A DNA stretch of 64,000 bases, taken from the NCBI GenBank assembly GCA_032718475.1, contig JAUCBJ010001864.1, positions 62,001 to 126,000 of the forward strand. Direction: 5' to 3'. A program made the position numbers and the translations under genes. The stretch is from Nemertoderma westbladi. Its lineage: Eukaryota > Xenacoelomorpha > Nemertodermatida > Nemertodermatidae. Shown here in pieces: positions 44,124 through 55,037 of the stretch (the first letter of the stretch is position 1; every line of letters begins with the position of its first letter). Under the pieces are notes generated by a model, which was given only the letters and a program-made list of their open reading frames with translations, ran no database searches and had not been told where the DNA came from.

Positions 44124-45117
44124 GTAGGAAGTACTATATAAATTAGTGTATAGTATTGTTAGATCTGTACGCTTTGTAGTGCGTGCGCACTACAATAGTA
44201 GGAAGTATATTAGACAAATTCTGAAATTAGCGTATAGTATAGTTTAGAATTGTTAGCTATTGAAAGTAGGAGATATTTAAAATTTAAGGTTAGTAAATTT
44301 AGTAATTTAGAACGTCCCCTGCTTCAGTAGGCTTTTAGGGTAGCTAGTACTTTCGTATTTAATATTTGACTAGCTAACAGTTAGTTTGTAGCACTTTGTT
44401 TTACGCCGTGTGTGTGCGGTGTTACTTTTCGGTACTTGAAAAGGTACATAGGGTTTAAAGACCAATTTGTATCGGTACCTAGGAAGATTTTTCGTAAGCG
44501 TAGAAGTAAAACTCTCACCTTCGACCTTTTCAGGACTCAAGGACTCATTTCTGGACCGCTTCGAGGATTAGACCGCTTTTCGCAAAGTTTGGGAGACAAT
44601 AAATTCGTCCGCGCCGCCGAAAAACGGAAAGACCCACGTCCGGTTTGTATTTGGGAATTTGTACGACTGGAAGATCAAAGGAACGTAAGTTTTACGACTC
44701 GCGTCGTTCAAACTTAAGAAAGCACAGTAGTACTCAAAATTTGTGGGTTTCACTGTCTATTAGTAGTGTTGTTGGTACTTATTTTCCCGTTAGACGTTGC
44801 TGTTTGGCCTATTGTTTATACTTGTTGATCTATATTTTGTTAACGTATACCGTTATCTCACTTATTCGTACAAATTTAGCCGGTAGGCTAGATTACTACT
44901 TATTTTATTATATACTTTGTTAGTTTATTTGTACCGGTTAGGATATATATATGATATATATATATATCAAGGTAAGTTTGACATTTGTACATTTCGACAT
45001 TTTGACATTTCGACATTCTGACTTGTTGATTTATTTGTACCGGTTAGGTAAGTTCGACACTTCAACATTCAGACACTTTGACATTTTATTACCCGTACTT
45101 GACGTATATAATAAGAC
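44124..45117 (+). other. Leader of the BEL/Pao element with hairpin and splice donors
   Basis: No TGG-type primer-binding site directly follows the LTR, and which tRNA primes is unclear. TTGTAGTGCG-TG-CGCACTACAA (44174-44195) is a perfect 10-bp hairpin within two related AGTAGGAAGTA-TAT repeats and could serve RNA dimerisation or packaging. Strong donor sites CAAG|GTAAGT (44971/44972) and TTAG|GTAAGT (45047/45048) precede ORF1. TTCGACATTTTGACATT words repeat near 45000. Confidence 0.6.
44174..44195 (+). other. Perfect 10-bp stem hairpin in the leader
   Basis: TTGTAGTGCG pairs perfectly with CGCACTACAA across a two-base TG, so opening to a four-base or larger loop is expected in RNA. It starts 51 bp after the 5' LTR, where retroelement dimerisation or packaging signals usually lie. 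Confidence 0.7.
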
Positions 45118-48100
45118 ATGAGTGACACACCCCATTCGACGAGATACCCACCTACCGACTATGACTCGTGCGACCCGGACAGATCGACAGTAGACGAACC
45201 GAGAAGGAGAACCCGAGATTCCACCGATGTCACACCGCTTGCGTCGCCGGTACCCCGAACGGAAATACCGGAAGCCGCAACGCGTGGCGACAGCAGGATC
45301 GAAGATTTCCTTACCGTCCCGCAGACTAGATCGCGGGAACCGGACATGGTAAGTTCGACTGGAAGCCAGGAGAACGTTATTAGAAGTATAGGAGGACACA
45401 TGGCCCAGATTACTCGGAACCTCGGAGAAGGTTTTCGCGTTTTACGCGAGTTAACCGCCCCGATGTCGAGATACGAGTTCTACACCTTACAGGTAAGGAT
45501 AGAAAGTAGGGTACATGCCTCCGTAGATAAACTTAAAGGTTTGCACGAACTTGCAGAGTTGCGTGGCGACAACTTTACTCAGGTAAAGATAGTAGATAAA
45601 TTGGTAAGTGCGAGAGAAAGCCTTATCCAGTTTAAGTCGGTAATAAGCTTGGCTCAACAGGAGCAGTTCGACCAACTGCTAGGTGAGTCAGTTTCGGACG
45701 CGTTGTTACAACCCGAAGAGGAAGAAGAACTCTACTGCCTGGACGGAAGGTTGGAAACGCTGACCAATTTTCTTCGTAGATGCGGCGTACCGATCGACGA
45801 ACCGGAAGTCGAACCGCGAGGGACGACGGAAGTTCTCACTACGGAAGGCTCGCGAGCCTACCAACATCCACCGCTGGATAGATCGTTTGTTAGCGTACGG
45901 AGCGACGTTGGCAACGTTGGCGACGTTAGTAGAACAGCGTCTGGAATTACTCGACAACAACAGGAGGTTGCACGCCGACAACAAGTCGCCGAGGAAGAAG
46001 CGCGACACCAGATGGCACAGATCGCCATCGAAGGAGAGAAACAACGTAGAGAAGACGAGGCAAGAATTGCACAACTCAAGGCGCAAGCTGAATTCGAAGC
46101 ATCAGAAATGCGCAGACTGGAGGAGGACTTAGCGCGAGAAGCGGCAGCCGACGAGTTAGCACGGCAGAAAGCAGCATCCGACGTTCGTGCCAAGTTGGAG
46201 GCGCGGCAAATAAACGCTCGATTAGCTATACAGGAAGCGGAATTAGCGGCACAACAACAGGACGCAGATCGACGCGAAAGGGAGATGCAACTACAGTTCG
46301 AATTGAATCGTAGATCGCGCGAGACAGCGAACGCGCAAGCGGACCTCGAACTCGACGCGAGAGATAGATCTATGAGATCGCGAACTGGACACGACTTGTC
46401 TGCCCTGGATCGTATGGAAGCTCGATATCGCGGAATACAGAAGCGGATCGAGGAAGGAAGCGTGGGAGCGATAGATCGAGGAGAGGAGTTCGTCGAGGAT
46501 TACTGCAAACGTTTTCCCCAAGTTATTCCTATGCTCAAACCCACGACTCCGATAAAACCGGTCTTCGTTACGAAACCTAAGGAAATAACGCCTGTGCGTT
46601 CGACGCAAGGCAACAGGTTTGTTGTGACGGAAATACCGCAACCTAGGGCGACTTCATCGCCAATTTTAGCAGGTAACATAACTAGTCCACCTACAGTAAG
46701 TCGTAGTCTACTTGTAGGAAGAGAGGAACCTGCGTTTATGACCATTAAACAGGTGAGTAAACCATTACAAGTTAAACCTGTGACGTGCTGTGCAAATCCA
46801 GTTATTTACAGACCGACTACGAAACCCGACTATTTCACTCGACCGTTGACACAATGTTCGACGCAACCTACGACTTCGTGGAAGGCTTGCGAGCCTACCG
46901 AACTACGGAGGAGGATGGAGGTGGGTAGTACCCACGGGATCGGACAACGTATAGCGAGACCTACGACTTCGTGGAAGGCTTGCGAGCCTACCGAACAACG
47001 GAGAGCCGTAGATTCCGGACCGCAACGGACGAAAACGAGAGTAATACGCCGGACACGAACCCGCCAACCACCTTATCCGGACGACAGCGATTCATCTAGT
47101 GACTCGGAGTCGACGGAACGGGAAATATTCCGTACTGGAGCGGCGGAAGATTGCAAACGAGAGGAGAGATCGACGAACCCCTATATCGACAATCCTCCAC
47201 GAGAAACACCCCAACAGAAACCCACGTTGAAACCAGCGGAAACGATCAGCGCTAAACAGTTCACCGAGATGACGGACAGAATAGCTCAACTCGAAGAACG
47301 ACTCGAAGCGCAACCGTCGGATCGATCACGAACCAGCGTGGAGTTGGAACAACCTAGACAACATCGACCACCGAGGAGAGAACAGGAGACTAGACGGACT
47401 CCGACACATCGAAAAGAAGATCCCGTTAATAATTCCTACCGACGAACAACGCGCGGAAGGGAGCGACTGGACGACGCCGCCGAACAGGGACGCGGACAGT
47501 TGGATTTGGTTAGCGAGATTGCGAAATTCGCGGCTAGACACGGATTACCGGCACAGCAACCGCCGAAGTTCTCTGGCAACGCGAAACACTGGCGCACACT
47601 GGTAGACTACGTAGAGTCCCAGATCGCTAAGTGTGCTTTCACCTCGACGGAGAAGTTTAACTACTTGCTCCAAGTCCTGTCTGGTGAGCCGAAACGATTA
47701 GCGGAAACCTTTATTGGTGTTCCCGATGCCTTTGAATTGGCGTACGACCGTTTGTATTCGATTTACGGCGGTAATGTCGCCATGGCTAAATCCATTATAG
47801 AAGACCTCTGCAGAGGAGGCAACATTTCGAGACCGATCGACCTTTTACGACTCGCGGACGAAATAAAGAACGCTATAGGGACTTTACGGTCCATTGGACA
47901 ACTCGAGTACGCTAACGCACCGACGGTTCTCATTCGAATAATCGGTCGACTTCATCATCGACTACGACGAGAATGGCGATGCATCGAGTACCAGCGCGAA
48001 GAGGCCGGAGGGTTATTAAAACTCACCGATGTCTATCAACTTATTTCACGGGAGGCCGTGATTGAGACTCGATCGAACTATACCGATCACCATATCGCGG

Positions 48101-51100
48101 CGGAAGGGATAACTGTTTCTGCGCCGAATCGGACTAAACCGTTTCCGACGAACGCGAAAGCCGTTACTTACGCCACCCCTACTGAGACTTCTAAAGTTCT
48201 GACGCCTATCGGCACCACGCAGCCACGACAACAGTTGCCGGCGGACTTTGTGGGATGCTCATACTGCGAGCGGAACGGCAGAAACCATAGCGGACATAAA
48301 CTACGTGGATGTCGCGCTTTTAAAGAGTTAGGGATCGAGGAAAGGAGACTCCAAATCCGATCTCTAGATTCCTGTTGGAGATGTATGAAGCCAGGACACG
48401 TCCGGAAGGATTGCCCGAGCGACGATACATGTTCTTTGTGTGGACGTAACCATGACGCGTTGCTTCACACAACCAGTCATACTCCGACCCGACGCTTTCG
48501 ACGAGAGCATCCCGATAAAGCGGCTAGATGCGACGCGCTTTATAAGGAGCGTGCGCCGCGCGAGATCCGTACCTTTTATACCGACTGTATGGATCAGTCA
48601 GGATCATCGGACGAGGACGAGGAGGAAGACGACACTTTCTACGTGCATGCAGGTGAGGAACAGCCATCGATAACGCTCCTCACACAGAACCAATTGAAAG
48701 GGTTTAGCGTGATTCCTATAAAGATTACCGGAACCCGAGGGAGCAAGCGTATATACGCCATCTTAGACTCTGCGTCATCGCATAGCTATGTCGACGAACA
48801 AGTAGCCGACGTAGTTACGGACTTGAGTCAAGGTAAGACTGCTCAGTATACTGTAAGCAGCATGTATGGTAAGAGAGCGATTCCTGTGACGAGAGTAAAA
48901 CTAACCTTAGACACTCTTCTTTCCAAAGCGGAACACAGCAAGGAGGAGCGCTCATTACTTCCGGTAAGAAATTTGACCTTTGCAGCTACGAAGGACTTTA
49001 GTAACTTGCTCGGCCCTGTGCCAGAGCAATCACCGGAAGATCGTAAGTATTTCCGACACCTTGGAATACCGGAATGTCCTGTCAATTATCGTTCCATTGC
49101 GATGTTAATTGGGACAGACCAGTTTAACTTACATCAGGTATGGGAGACACGCCCATCTGTTATTACAGCGGGCAACCCCTACGCATGTAGAACTCCCATA
49201 GGTTGGTATACTAGAGCACCAATACGTTCACTAGAGGTAAGTGACCAGGAGGACGACGTTTTGAGTATGTGTAGTTTATTGACTAACACGATAGATAATT
49301 CTCCTTCACACTCCCGTGGTCCAATTGTACGGACGGCACTACGACAGACTCGCGTCACTAACACAGACGCCACCGATACTGACGTAACCGATCTGGACAC
49401 GACCATACGGACCTCTGACTTACAACTACTTGCAGTAGACCAGGTTGTATTGACTACTGAAGACCTGAGGGTTGTTGCCGTGGATGACTCGATGAACGAA
49501 GATTTTGGAAGGCTTGCGAGCCTACCGAAAAATCCGAAGGTCATTGACCCCACCCACCAGGCTTCGACACCGGTCGTTGATCTTGGAAGGCTTGCGAGCC
49601 TACCGATAGATCAAGAGGTTGTCAAACCGCCGCACGACAATTCGACGCCGACTAGTGACACCGGAAGGCTTGCGAGCCTACCAGACACATTGACACTAGC
49701 CACCGCAGCGGACGAAGACGTGGACGAGGACCATGGCGCAGTGCAAGCAGCGCTTGACCGACTGCTGACTGAACGGACCATTCAATGGTTGGAACAGGAC
49801 TCAGCAGAACCCGGTAGTTACGAGACCGCTATGTCAGAACAGGAAAAACGGTCATTAAATATTATGAGAGATACCATTCGCCAGACCGCGAATGGCCACT
49901 ATGAGGTTGGTATGTTGTGGCGCGATGGACAACCTAAGCTCGTTAACAATTACCCGCTTGCTTTGAGGCGACTCAAATCAATAAGGCAGCGATTGTTGCG
50001 AGACGAGACGGCCCATATGCAATACAATGCACAACTTCAGACGTATCTCCAAAGGGGATACGCCATTAGGATGTTAAATCCTGAGGTAACCACAGACCAG
50101 ACATATTACCTGCCACATCATTTTGTTCGACACCCGGACAAACCTGGCAAGGTGCGTGTAGTCAACGACTGCGCTGCACTTTACCAAGGGATGTCTATGA
50201 ATAGCGAACTGATGGACGGGCCGAATATGAATAATTACCTCATGGGAGTCCTAATGCGTTTTAGACAACGCAAAGTGGCTTTCACCTGTGACGTAGAGGC
50301 CATGTTTCACCAGGTTAAGGCTTTGGAGCGGGACAGGGACAGTTTGAGGTTTCTTTGGTATCCGGACGGAAACTTACAACTTCCGCCAGAAACTTACCAA
50401 ATGCAGGTAAGAGTATTCGGAGCCAGGGACAGCCCCAACTGCACCATGTACGCCTTAAAGCAGACAGCATTAGACAGACGAGACCAATTTGACCCAGAAG
50501 TAGTTCGGACCGTGGAACGAGACTTCTACGTGGATGACGGCCTCAAGAGTTGTGACACCTTGGAGCGCGCTACAACCGTAGCACACCAACTCCAGGATTG
50601 TCTCGCTGAGGGCGGATTTCACCTGACGAAGTTCGCTTCCAACGAACCCGAACTGGTGAACTCATTTGACCCGATGGATCGTAGCGGAGGTGACTTGGAC
50701 TTAGACTTAGAACCTCTGCCGACGACCAAAGTATTAGGACTTAGTTGGGACCCTAACACCGACAATTTTAGGGTACGTGTAAGGTCCAACGACCAGACTA
50801 GACCTCTCACAAAGAGGACTTGCTTATCGACCATGAGTCGATTGTATGACCCATTGTGTTTCATTAGTCCAGTGATCCTACATGCCAGGATCATACTCCG
50901 CAGCATTTGGCAAGCCGGACTGGAATGGGACGATCCCATCCCAGAAAAGTTAGCTGAGCGATGGAGGGACTGGGAAGCCCAACTGACGTTCCTACAAGAC
51001 TATACCATACCAAGGGTATACCATACGCGGCTAGTTTACCCGGAATTCGTTTTTTATCGGCACATTTTTTGGATTAGGAGCCAGTGCGAAATCACGCGAA

Positions 51101-51114
51101 CCCGAAATCATTAG
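45118..51114 (+). CDS. BEL/Pao ORF1: gag, protease, reverse transcriptase (1998 aa), RNase H and integrase missing
   Basis: Starts at ATG 45118 after an AT-rich leader. Residues about 278-428 form a long Arg/Glu/Ala/Gln-rich coiled coil (AQIAIEGEKQRREDE-like). A gag domain of the DUF1759 type begins near 815 (PPKFSGNAKHWRTLVDY). Zinc knuckles follow, including CWRCMKPGHVRKDC at 1086-1099. The aspartic protease active site is LDSASS, D1217. Reverse transcriptase carries KVRVVNDCAA, AFTCDVEAMFHQV and catalytic YVDD at 1804-1807, then RLYDPLCFISPVIL. BEL/Pao proteins normally continue into RNase H and integrase; here the frame leaves homology near residue 1972 and stops at 51114. Two SWKACEPTE segments and three GRLASLP segments are translations of one repeated hairpin DNA unit in different frames. 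The frame has no internal stop, so it may still be translated. Confidence 0.92.
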   Translation: MSDTPHSTRYPPTDYDSCDPDRSTVDEPRRRTRDSTDVTPLASPVPRTEIPEAATRGDSRIEDFLTVPQTRSREPDMVSSTGSQENVIRSIGGHMAQITRNLGEGFRVLRELTAPMSRYEFYTLQVRIESRVHASVDKLKGLHELAELRGDNFTQVKIVDKLVSARESLIQFKSVISLAQQEQFDQLLGESVSDALLQPEEEEELYCLDGRLETLTNFLRRCGVPIDEPEVEPRGTTEVLTTEGSRAYQHPPLDRSFVSVRSDVGNVGDVSRTASGITRQQQEVARRQQVAEEEARHQMAQIAIEGEKQRREDEARIAQLKAQAEFEASEMRRLEEDLAREAAADELARQKAASDVRAKLEARQINARLAIQEAELAAQQQDADRREREMQLQFELNRRSRETANAQADLELDARDRSMRSRTGHDLSALDRMEARYRGIQKRIEEGSVGAIDRGEEFVEDYCKRFPQVIPMLKPTTPIKPVFVTKPKEITPVRSTQGNRFVVTEIPQPRATSSPILAGNITSPPTVSRSLLVGREEPAFMTIKQVSKPLQVKPVTCCANPVIYRPTTKPDYFTRPLTQCSTQPTTSWKACEPTELRRRMEVGSTHGIGQRIARPTTSWKACEPTEQRRAVDSGPQRTKTRVIRRTRTRQPPYPDDSDSSSDSESTEREIFRTGAAEDCKREERSTNPYIDNPPRETPQQKPTLKPAETISAKQFTEMTDRIAQLEERLEAQPSDRSRTSVELEQPRQHRPPRREQETRRTPTHRKEDPVNNSYRRTTRGRERLDDAAEQGRGQLDLVSEIAKFAARHGLPAQQPPKFSGNAKHWRTLVDYVESQIAKCAFTSTEKFNYLLQVLSGEPKRLAETFIGVPDAFELAYDRLYSIYGGNVAMAKSIIEDLCRGGNISRPIDLLRLADEIKNAIGTLRSIGQLEYANAPTVLIRIIGRLHHRLRREWRCIEYQREEAGGLLKLTDVYQLISREAVIETRSNYTDHHIAAEGITVSAPNRTKPFPTNAKAVTYATPTETSKVLTPIGTTQPRQQLPADFVGCSYCERNGRNHSGHKLRGCRAFKELGIEERRLQIRSLDSCWRCMKPGHVRKDCPSDDTCSLCGRNHDALLHTTSHTPTRRFRREHPDKAARCDALYKERAPREIRTFYTDCMDQSGSSDEDEEEDDTFYVHAGEEQPSITLLTQNQLKGFSVIPIKITGTRGSKRIYAILDSASSHSYVDEQVADVVTDLSQGKTAQYTVSSMYGKRAIPVTRVKLTLDTLLSKAEHSKEERSLLPVRNLTFAATKDFSNLLGPVPEQSPEDRKYFRHLGIPECPVNYRSIAMLIGTDQFNLHQVWETRPSVITAGNPYACRTPIGWYTRAPIRSLEVSDQEDDVLSMCSLLTNTIDNSPSHSRGPIVRTALRQTRVTNTDATDTDVTDLDTTIRTSDLQLLAVDQVVLTTEDLRVVAVDDSMNEDFGRLASLPKNPKVIDPTHQASTPVVDLGRLASLPIDQEVVKPPHDNSTPTSDTGRLASLPDTLTLATAADEDVDEDHGAVQAALDRLLTERTIQWLEQDSAEPGSYETAMSEQEKRSLNIMRDTIRQTANGHYEVGMLWRDGQPKLVNNYPLALRRLKSIRQRLLRDETAHMQYNAQLQTYLQRGYAIRMLNPEVTTDQTYYLPHHFVRHPDKPGKVRVVNDCAALYQGMSMNSELMDGPNMNNYLMGVLMRFRQRKVAFTCDVEAMFHQVKALERDRDSLRFLWYPDGNLQLPPETYQMQVRVFGARDSPNCTMYALKQTALDRRDQFDPEVVRTVERDFYVDDGLKSCDTLERATTVAHQLQDCLAEGGFHLTKFASNEPELVNSFDPMDRSGGDLDLDLEPLPTTKVLGLSWDPNTDNFRVRVRSNDQTRPLTKRTCLSTMSRLYDPLCFISPVILHARIILRSIWQAGLEWDDPIPEKLAERWRDWEAQLTFLQDYTIPRVYHTRLVYPEFVFYRHIFWIRSQCEITRTRNH

Positions 51115-51248
51115 GCAAAATGGGTTGGGGTTTAGAGCAGAGTTGAGCCAAAAGCCAACAAACTCTGGAGTCACCTCCCATCTAACCTCTATTTTGTGCT
51201 TCATCTAGTAGAAACGTAACGATATGTAACCGCATATATTCGTATACG
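51115..51248 (+). other. Junction between the two coding regions, with a likely splice acceptor
   Basis: A pyrimidine-rich stretch ending TGTGCTTCATCTAG (51195-51208) is a plausible acceptor for the leader donors at 44971 or 45047. Spliced RNA would bypass ORF1 and present the ATG at 51249, as in elements with a spliced env message. A two-codon ATG-TAA lies between. Confidence 0.45.
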
Positions 51249-54200
51249 ATGGCGGAGAAGATGTATAAAGAGTTACGTCAAGGGTTTACGCAAGAACAGG
51301 AGCACCAGGCGCCATTCAATCGTTATGGAGCTAAAAACTTTAGTGTGTTTGGAGTGGAGAGTATGGCTAGGAGTACGGCCAAGCTCGCTAAATCCAAGGC
51401 GGACCCGAATGTTAGCGACAGCGGTTGGACGCATACAACAAAAGAACGGAGGAATTACGCGCGGAATACAATGCGTTATATCCCTACGATGCGTTATGCG
51501 ACGCTAGCGACATTTGCGAGGATCCAGACACCGAAATACGCCGATTGTATCATACGCTGCAATATTTGACGGTAAACAAACCTTTACCTGCAGCTAGAGA
51601 CGAATTTGAAGGAATGCATCTTTATAGACGCGCTCGAGGAGCGGATCCAGAGACCAAGGACGCGTTTTCCGTATACAAACTGTTTTATAAATGTGGAGCG
51701 TGTATGCGCGAGCAAGACAACGCGATTCCTATGCGGTTGAACTCGGAGAACCCCGAGCCGATATTAGCGCGATGTTCACACCACCAAAGTCTACGTTACC
51801 AAGAAGGCGGATACCCTTTGACAAATCCGTATCATTCTTTTAAGATGAGTGGACCGAACGCGGGTGAGATCGTTATTTACGAACCTAAATTAGTCGAACC
51901 AGACGTCTACAGCATGGTAGTGGACGAGTCTAACAAGTCGACTCAAGAGAAACGGGAAGCTTTGAGCCTCTACAGGGCGTACAAGGCGTACGAGAAAGGC
52001 GAGATCGAGGAGTTCGGCGGAAGGCTCGCGAGCCTACCATTCTATTGGATATCCCACGATCAAACCGAACCCAAGGAGATGACACCCGAGCTCTTCGATA
52101 GTATCACCTTTGCTCAGCGTTTGTCGCAGAGACTACAGATACCTCACGTTGAGATGACGCGAGAACCTCAGCCCCATTCTACTGGAGCGATAGTATCGGT
52201 TGCGAGACCAACTAGTTTTCCTATTAGTATACCGACCCGGAAGGAGACAACTTACGAGATCCCTATAGTTGAACACCCGGAGATCATCTCGAACCTGGAT
52301 TTCCTCCCATCGGTCACCTTCGGTGATGTGTTAGAATCAACCGAGTTGCGTAAAGTAATAGTTCAAAAAATCGTACGCAACGTGCCTCCACATATCACGG
52401 ACTTTAAGGAAGTGGATCGCGCGGGGACGGATATCGCACCTTGTATCTTGCGAGGATATCTGACGAAAACGATTCGATTATGGATCGGAGTTGGGACGTT
52501 TGAGACCGACACCGATATCGCGACCAATTGGACTGGTAAACCTATTAGTTTCGATGATGAAAAGTCGATCGGGAGAATTTGGAACCCTACCGATGATTTA
52601 CTCGACGATTGGGACGTGACTAGCCGATCTCTGAAAGAGAATGGATATATGTTTTACGATAATGAAGGAGGAAGCCATCAGCAAAGCCTCACTTCAAAGA
52701 CGATACAGATTAGAGCACCAGATGGCGTGTTACATGTCTTCAGCCGACAGAGGAGTGATAGGAAGATGCCTATGCCGGAAGGAACGACGCAAAGACACGC
52801 GATGATAAAACGGATAGTTAAATCCATGGACCTGGCTTGTAGCATAGAAGCTAGGATGTTGCCAAAGGCCGTGCGAGACGTTGTGTTGGATAAGAGCATC
52901 GTCAAGATCGGATCCGGTGTACGGGATGACCTCATTAGCGACTTTGCAGGGATGCCCACGGAAGAGGACCGATTGCCTACGCCATACGTGGATACTAGAC
53001 CATTGTTGCTTTGGGCTATTGAGCAAGGATACTTTAGAGAGTATAACATGCTAAAAACTGGGACGGGTTATATCTCATATCTGATGTTCAGTTGGGATTA
53101 CAAGGAGAGTAAGAGGAACAAATACACGGACGTATACGGAGAGGGAGATACCCCCGGCGTAAACGAGTTCGAGTCACAGTTGAAGTGGCGAGGTTGCGTG
53201 TATTGGGCGATTACTTCACCTCCGCGGATAATCTTGCAATACTATTTAGCGATAGAATCTTCGGTTAACGTTTGTTTCATCGCGGACGTAGTATCCAGAA
53301 CCTTAAAGCGACACCCGTTATGTCTTGGCGAAGGACATACCTTTTACGATGGAGGAAGGACGCATACCGATGTATTCCGACGATTTCTCCAACCCTTTTA
53401 TAACACCGATGCGCACTGCGAAGTTTTCACGCGAGCGGGACTTAGCGTTTTCAGGGACGTCTATCTCACTCACGCGGGAAGTCTAGTTGACAGACCGTCG
53501 ATGTTAACGTTAGTACCCTATGACGGGGAACGCCACGCGGAATTCGAACGCCCGGAAGGATCCTGGAAGGCTCGCGAGCCTACCGCCCATCATGACGATG
53601 TGGATCCGACCGAGTTGGCGCTAATAGACGAACCGTTACGGCAACTCATAGAAATAGAAGAGAACCTTCCAAGGAAGACGCGAACTGAGATACGCGAGTT
53701 AGAGAAAAGCGATGCCATGGTTTGTGTACAACCTACGGAGACGAACATACCGACTGACCCGGATGATGAGAATTATCACGTGGACGGTAGCGCTCGCCCC
53801 ATCGGAGACCTCATCTATGAGCGAGTTTGGTATCCTGCCAACACTATTTGTGGCAGATGTGGAGCAACTGGCCATCACGCAAAGAAGTGCGGAGCGAAGC
53901 ACATATCTCTACCGGATTTAGTATGCAACTGGTGCGGGGATCAACGTTCGCACACTTTCTACACTTGCTGGCGTTTCGTGGCGCAGTGTACTTATTGTAA
54001 TATTAAGGGCCATAGGGCATCTGAATGTCAACTTAGAGACGTCCCCTATGAGCACATGTCAGTTAAAATCGTTCGACAATTATTCGACCATTGGGAGGAT
54101 CTAGCAGACGAGCATGTATCGACGCAGCGACGCCGCTTCCCTATGAGAGCACATTTGGGATTTTGGGCCGTAAACCCTCTCATAATGTCAAAGGAAGGAT

Positions 54201-54325
54201 ATGTATCGGCTATGCCTCAGTACGATGAATTGTTGGAGGTATTGGATATATTGCCGTTGGACAGTGGATTCAAAGTTGTGCGGGACTATTTCTTACAAGT
54301 GCACCCGGACAACAAGAATACTTAG
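51249..54325 (+). CDS. Second ORF of the BEL/Pao element: putative DEDD exonuclease-like domain plus three zinc knuckles
   Basis: ATG 51249 opens about 55 codons (MAEKMYKELRQGF...). The reading then has to move by -1 near 51416-51430 into the frame that stays open for 966 codons to TAG 54323-54325. Numbered in that frame from 51425, a region from about 400 to 625 resembles DEDD-type 3'-5' exonucleases: a DxE site YDNEGG (D412, E414) followed by TIQIRAPDGVLHVF; an ExoII-like IVKIGSGVRDDL (D501/D502) with VDTRPLLLWA after it; and an ExoIII-like QYYLAIESSVNV where Glu611 replaces the usual Asp. Three knuckles lie at about 809-868: CGRCGATGHHAKKC, CNWCGDQRSHTFYTC and CTYCNIKGHRASEC. No signal peptide or membrane span is evident, so this is not an env. 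The exonuclease reading is by eye only. The frame change could be programmed or a mutation. Confidence 0.6.
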
Positions 54326-55003
54326 AACTTTCAAACTGTGGTGAACAAGATTACCGCCGGAGAATTCGATAAACTGCGAGTTGAACAGCGGAATCGAGGA
54401 GCCTGGCATTCGATAGCTTGGGCATACCGGAGCGCATTTTATCACAAACGCGTAACCTCGTGCATTCTGGACGAGACCGACGTTTTGCGTGAGACTGGCT
54501 TCAAGGCCACGCCGTTAGCGGAGAAGACGCGTCACCCACAGGATGATCAGCAATTTCGTATACTCAAAGCCCAGAAGGCCGGACAAGAGATTAAGAAGAT
54601 AGTGAATGTCGCCGAGAGGACGACATCGAAATCGCAAATCCGGATGACTCGGGGCACGGTTTCCCTTGCTAGAGAACCACACGGAGGGACAGGATACGCT
54701 TTGACTGAACCCATTAGGATTCAAACGACGTCAGAGAGCGAGGTGTCAACGGACGGAACAGTCCTACCCTTTCGACTTCCTCCTAGCGTTGTAGAAACTC
54801 GATCCGATGTTAAGTCGACAGTTGGAATCGGACGAGGATTTAGAGGATTGAGCGCACGACGGATGTGCGAAACTCCCGTCGTCCCCTTTCCTAGCGTTTT
54901 GGAACCACCGACGACTCGACGCCGAAGTCCGAGCCCAGTTCGACCTCGACCACCCCCCAATCGCACTAGAGGACGTGGACGAGCCCGCTCAGCGAAGGAA
55001 TAG
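54326..55003 (+). CDS. In-frame continuation of ORF2 after a TAG stop, basic C-terminal tail (221 aa)
   Basis: The frame that ends at TAG 54325 stays open immediately afterwards to TAG 55003, in the same phase. Codons from 54338 encode VNKITAGEFDKLRVEQRNRG and an end rich in Arg and Pro (RRRSPSPVRPRPPPN, RTRGRGRARSAKE). Such tails are typical of nucleic-acid-binding or nuclear proteins. Either TAG is read through, or it is a point mutation that split a longer protein, or a separate small protein starts at the GTG or a later codon. The lack of further stops over 220 codons argues that the stop is recent or suppressed. Confidence 0.55.
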   Translation, partial: NFQTVVNKITAGEFDKLRVEQRNRGAWHSIAWAYRSAFYHKRVTSCILDETDVLRETGFKATPLAEKTRHPQDDQQFRILKAQKAGQEIKKIVNVAERTTSKSQIRMTRGTVSLAREPHGGTGYALTEPIRIQTTSESEVSTDGTVLPFRLPPSVVETRSDVKSTVGIGRGFRGLSARRMCETPVVPFPSVLEPPTTRRRSPSPVRPRPPPNRTRGRGRARSAKE

Positions 55004-55037
55004 GAAGCGAGTGGAAGGAAGGCTTGCGAGCCTACCG

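Noticed and set aside
45031-50939. Many - strand frames opposite ORF1
   Set aside because: They mirror the codon bias of the long + strand frame, which has clear retroelement domains.
51249-54325. Possible env glycoprotein in the usual env position
   Set aside because: No signal peptide, membrane span or furin-like site is visible; zinc knuckles and a nuclease-like region point elsewhere.
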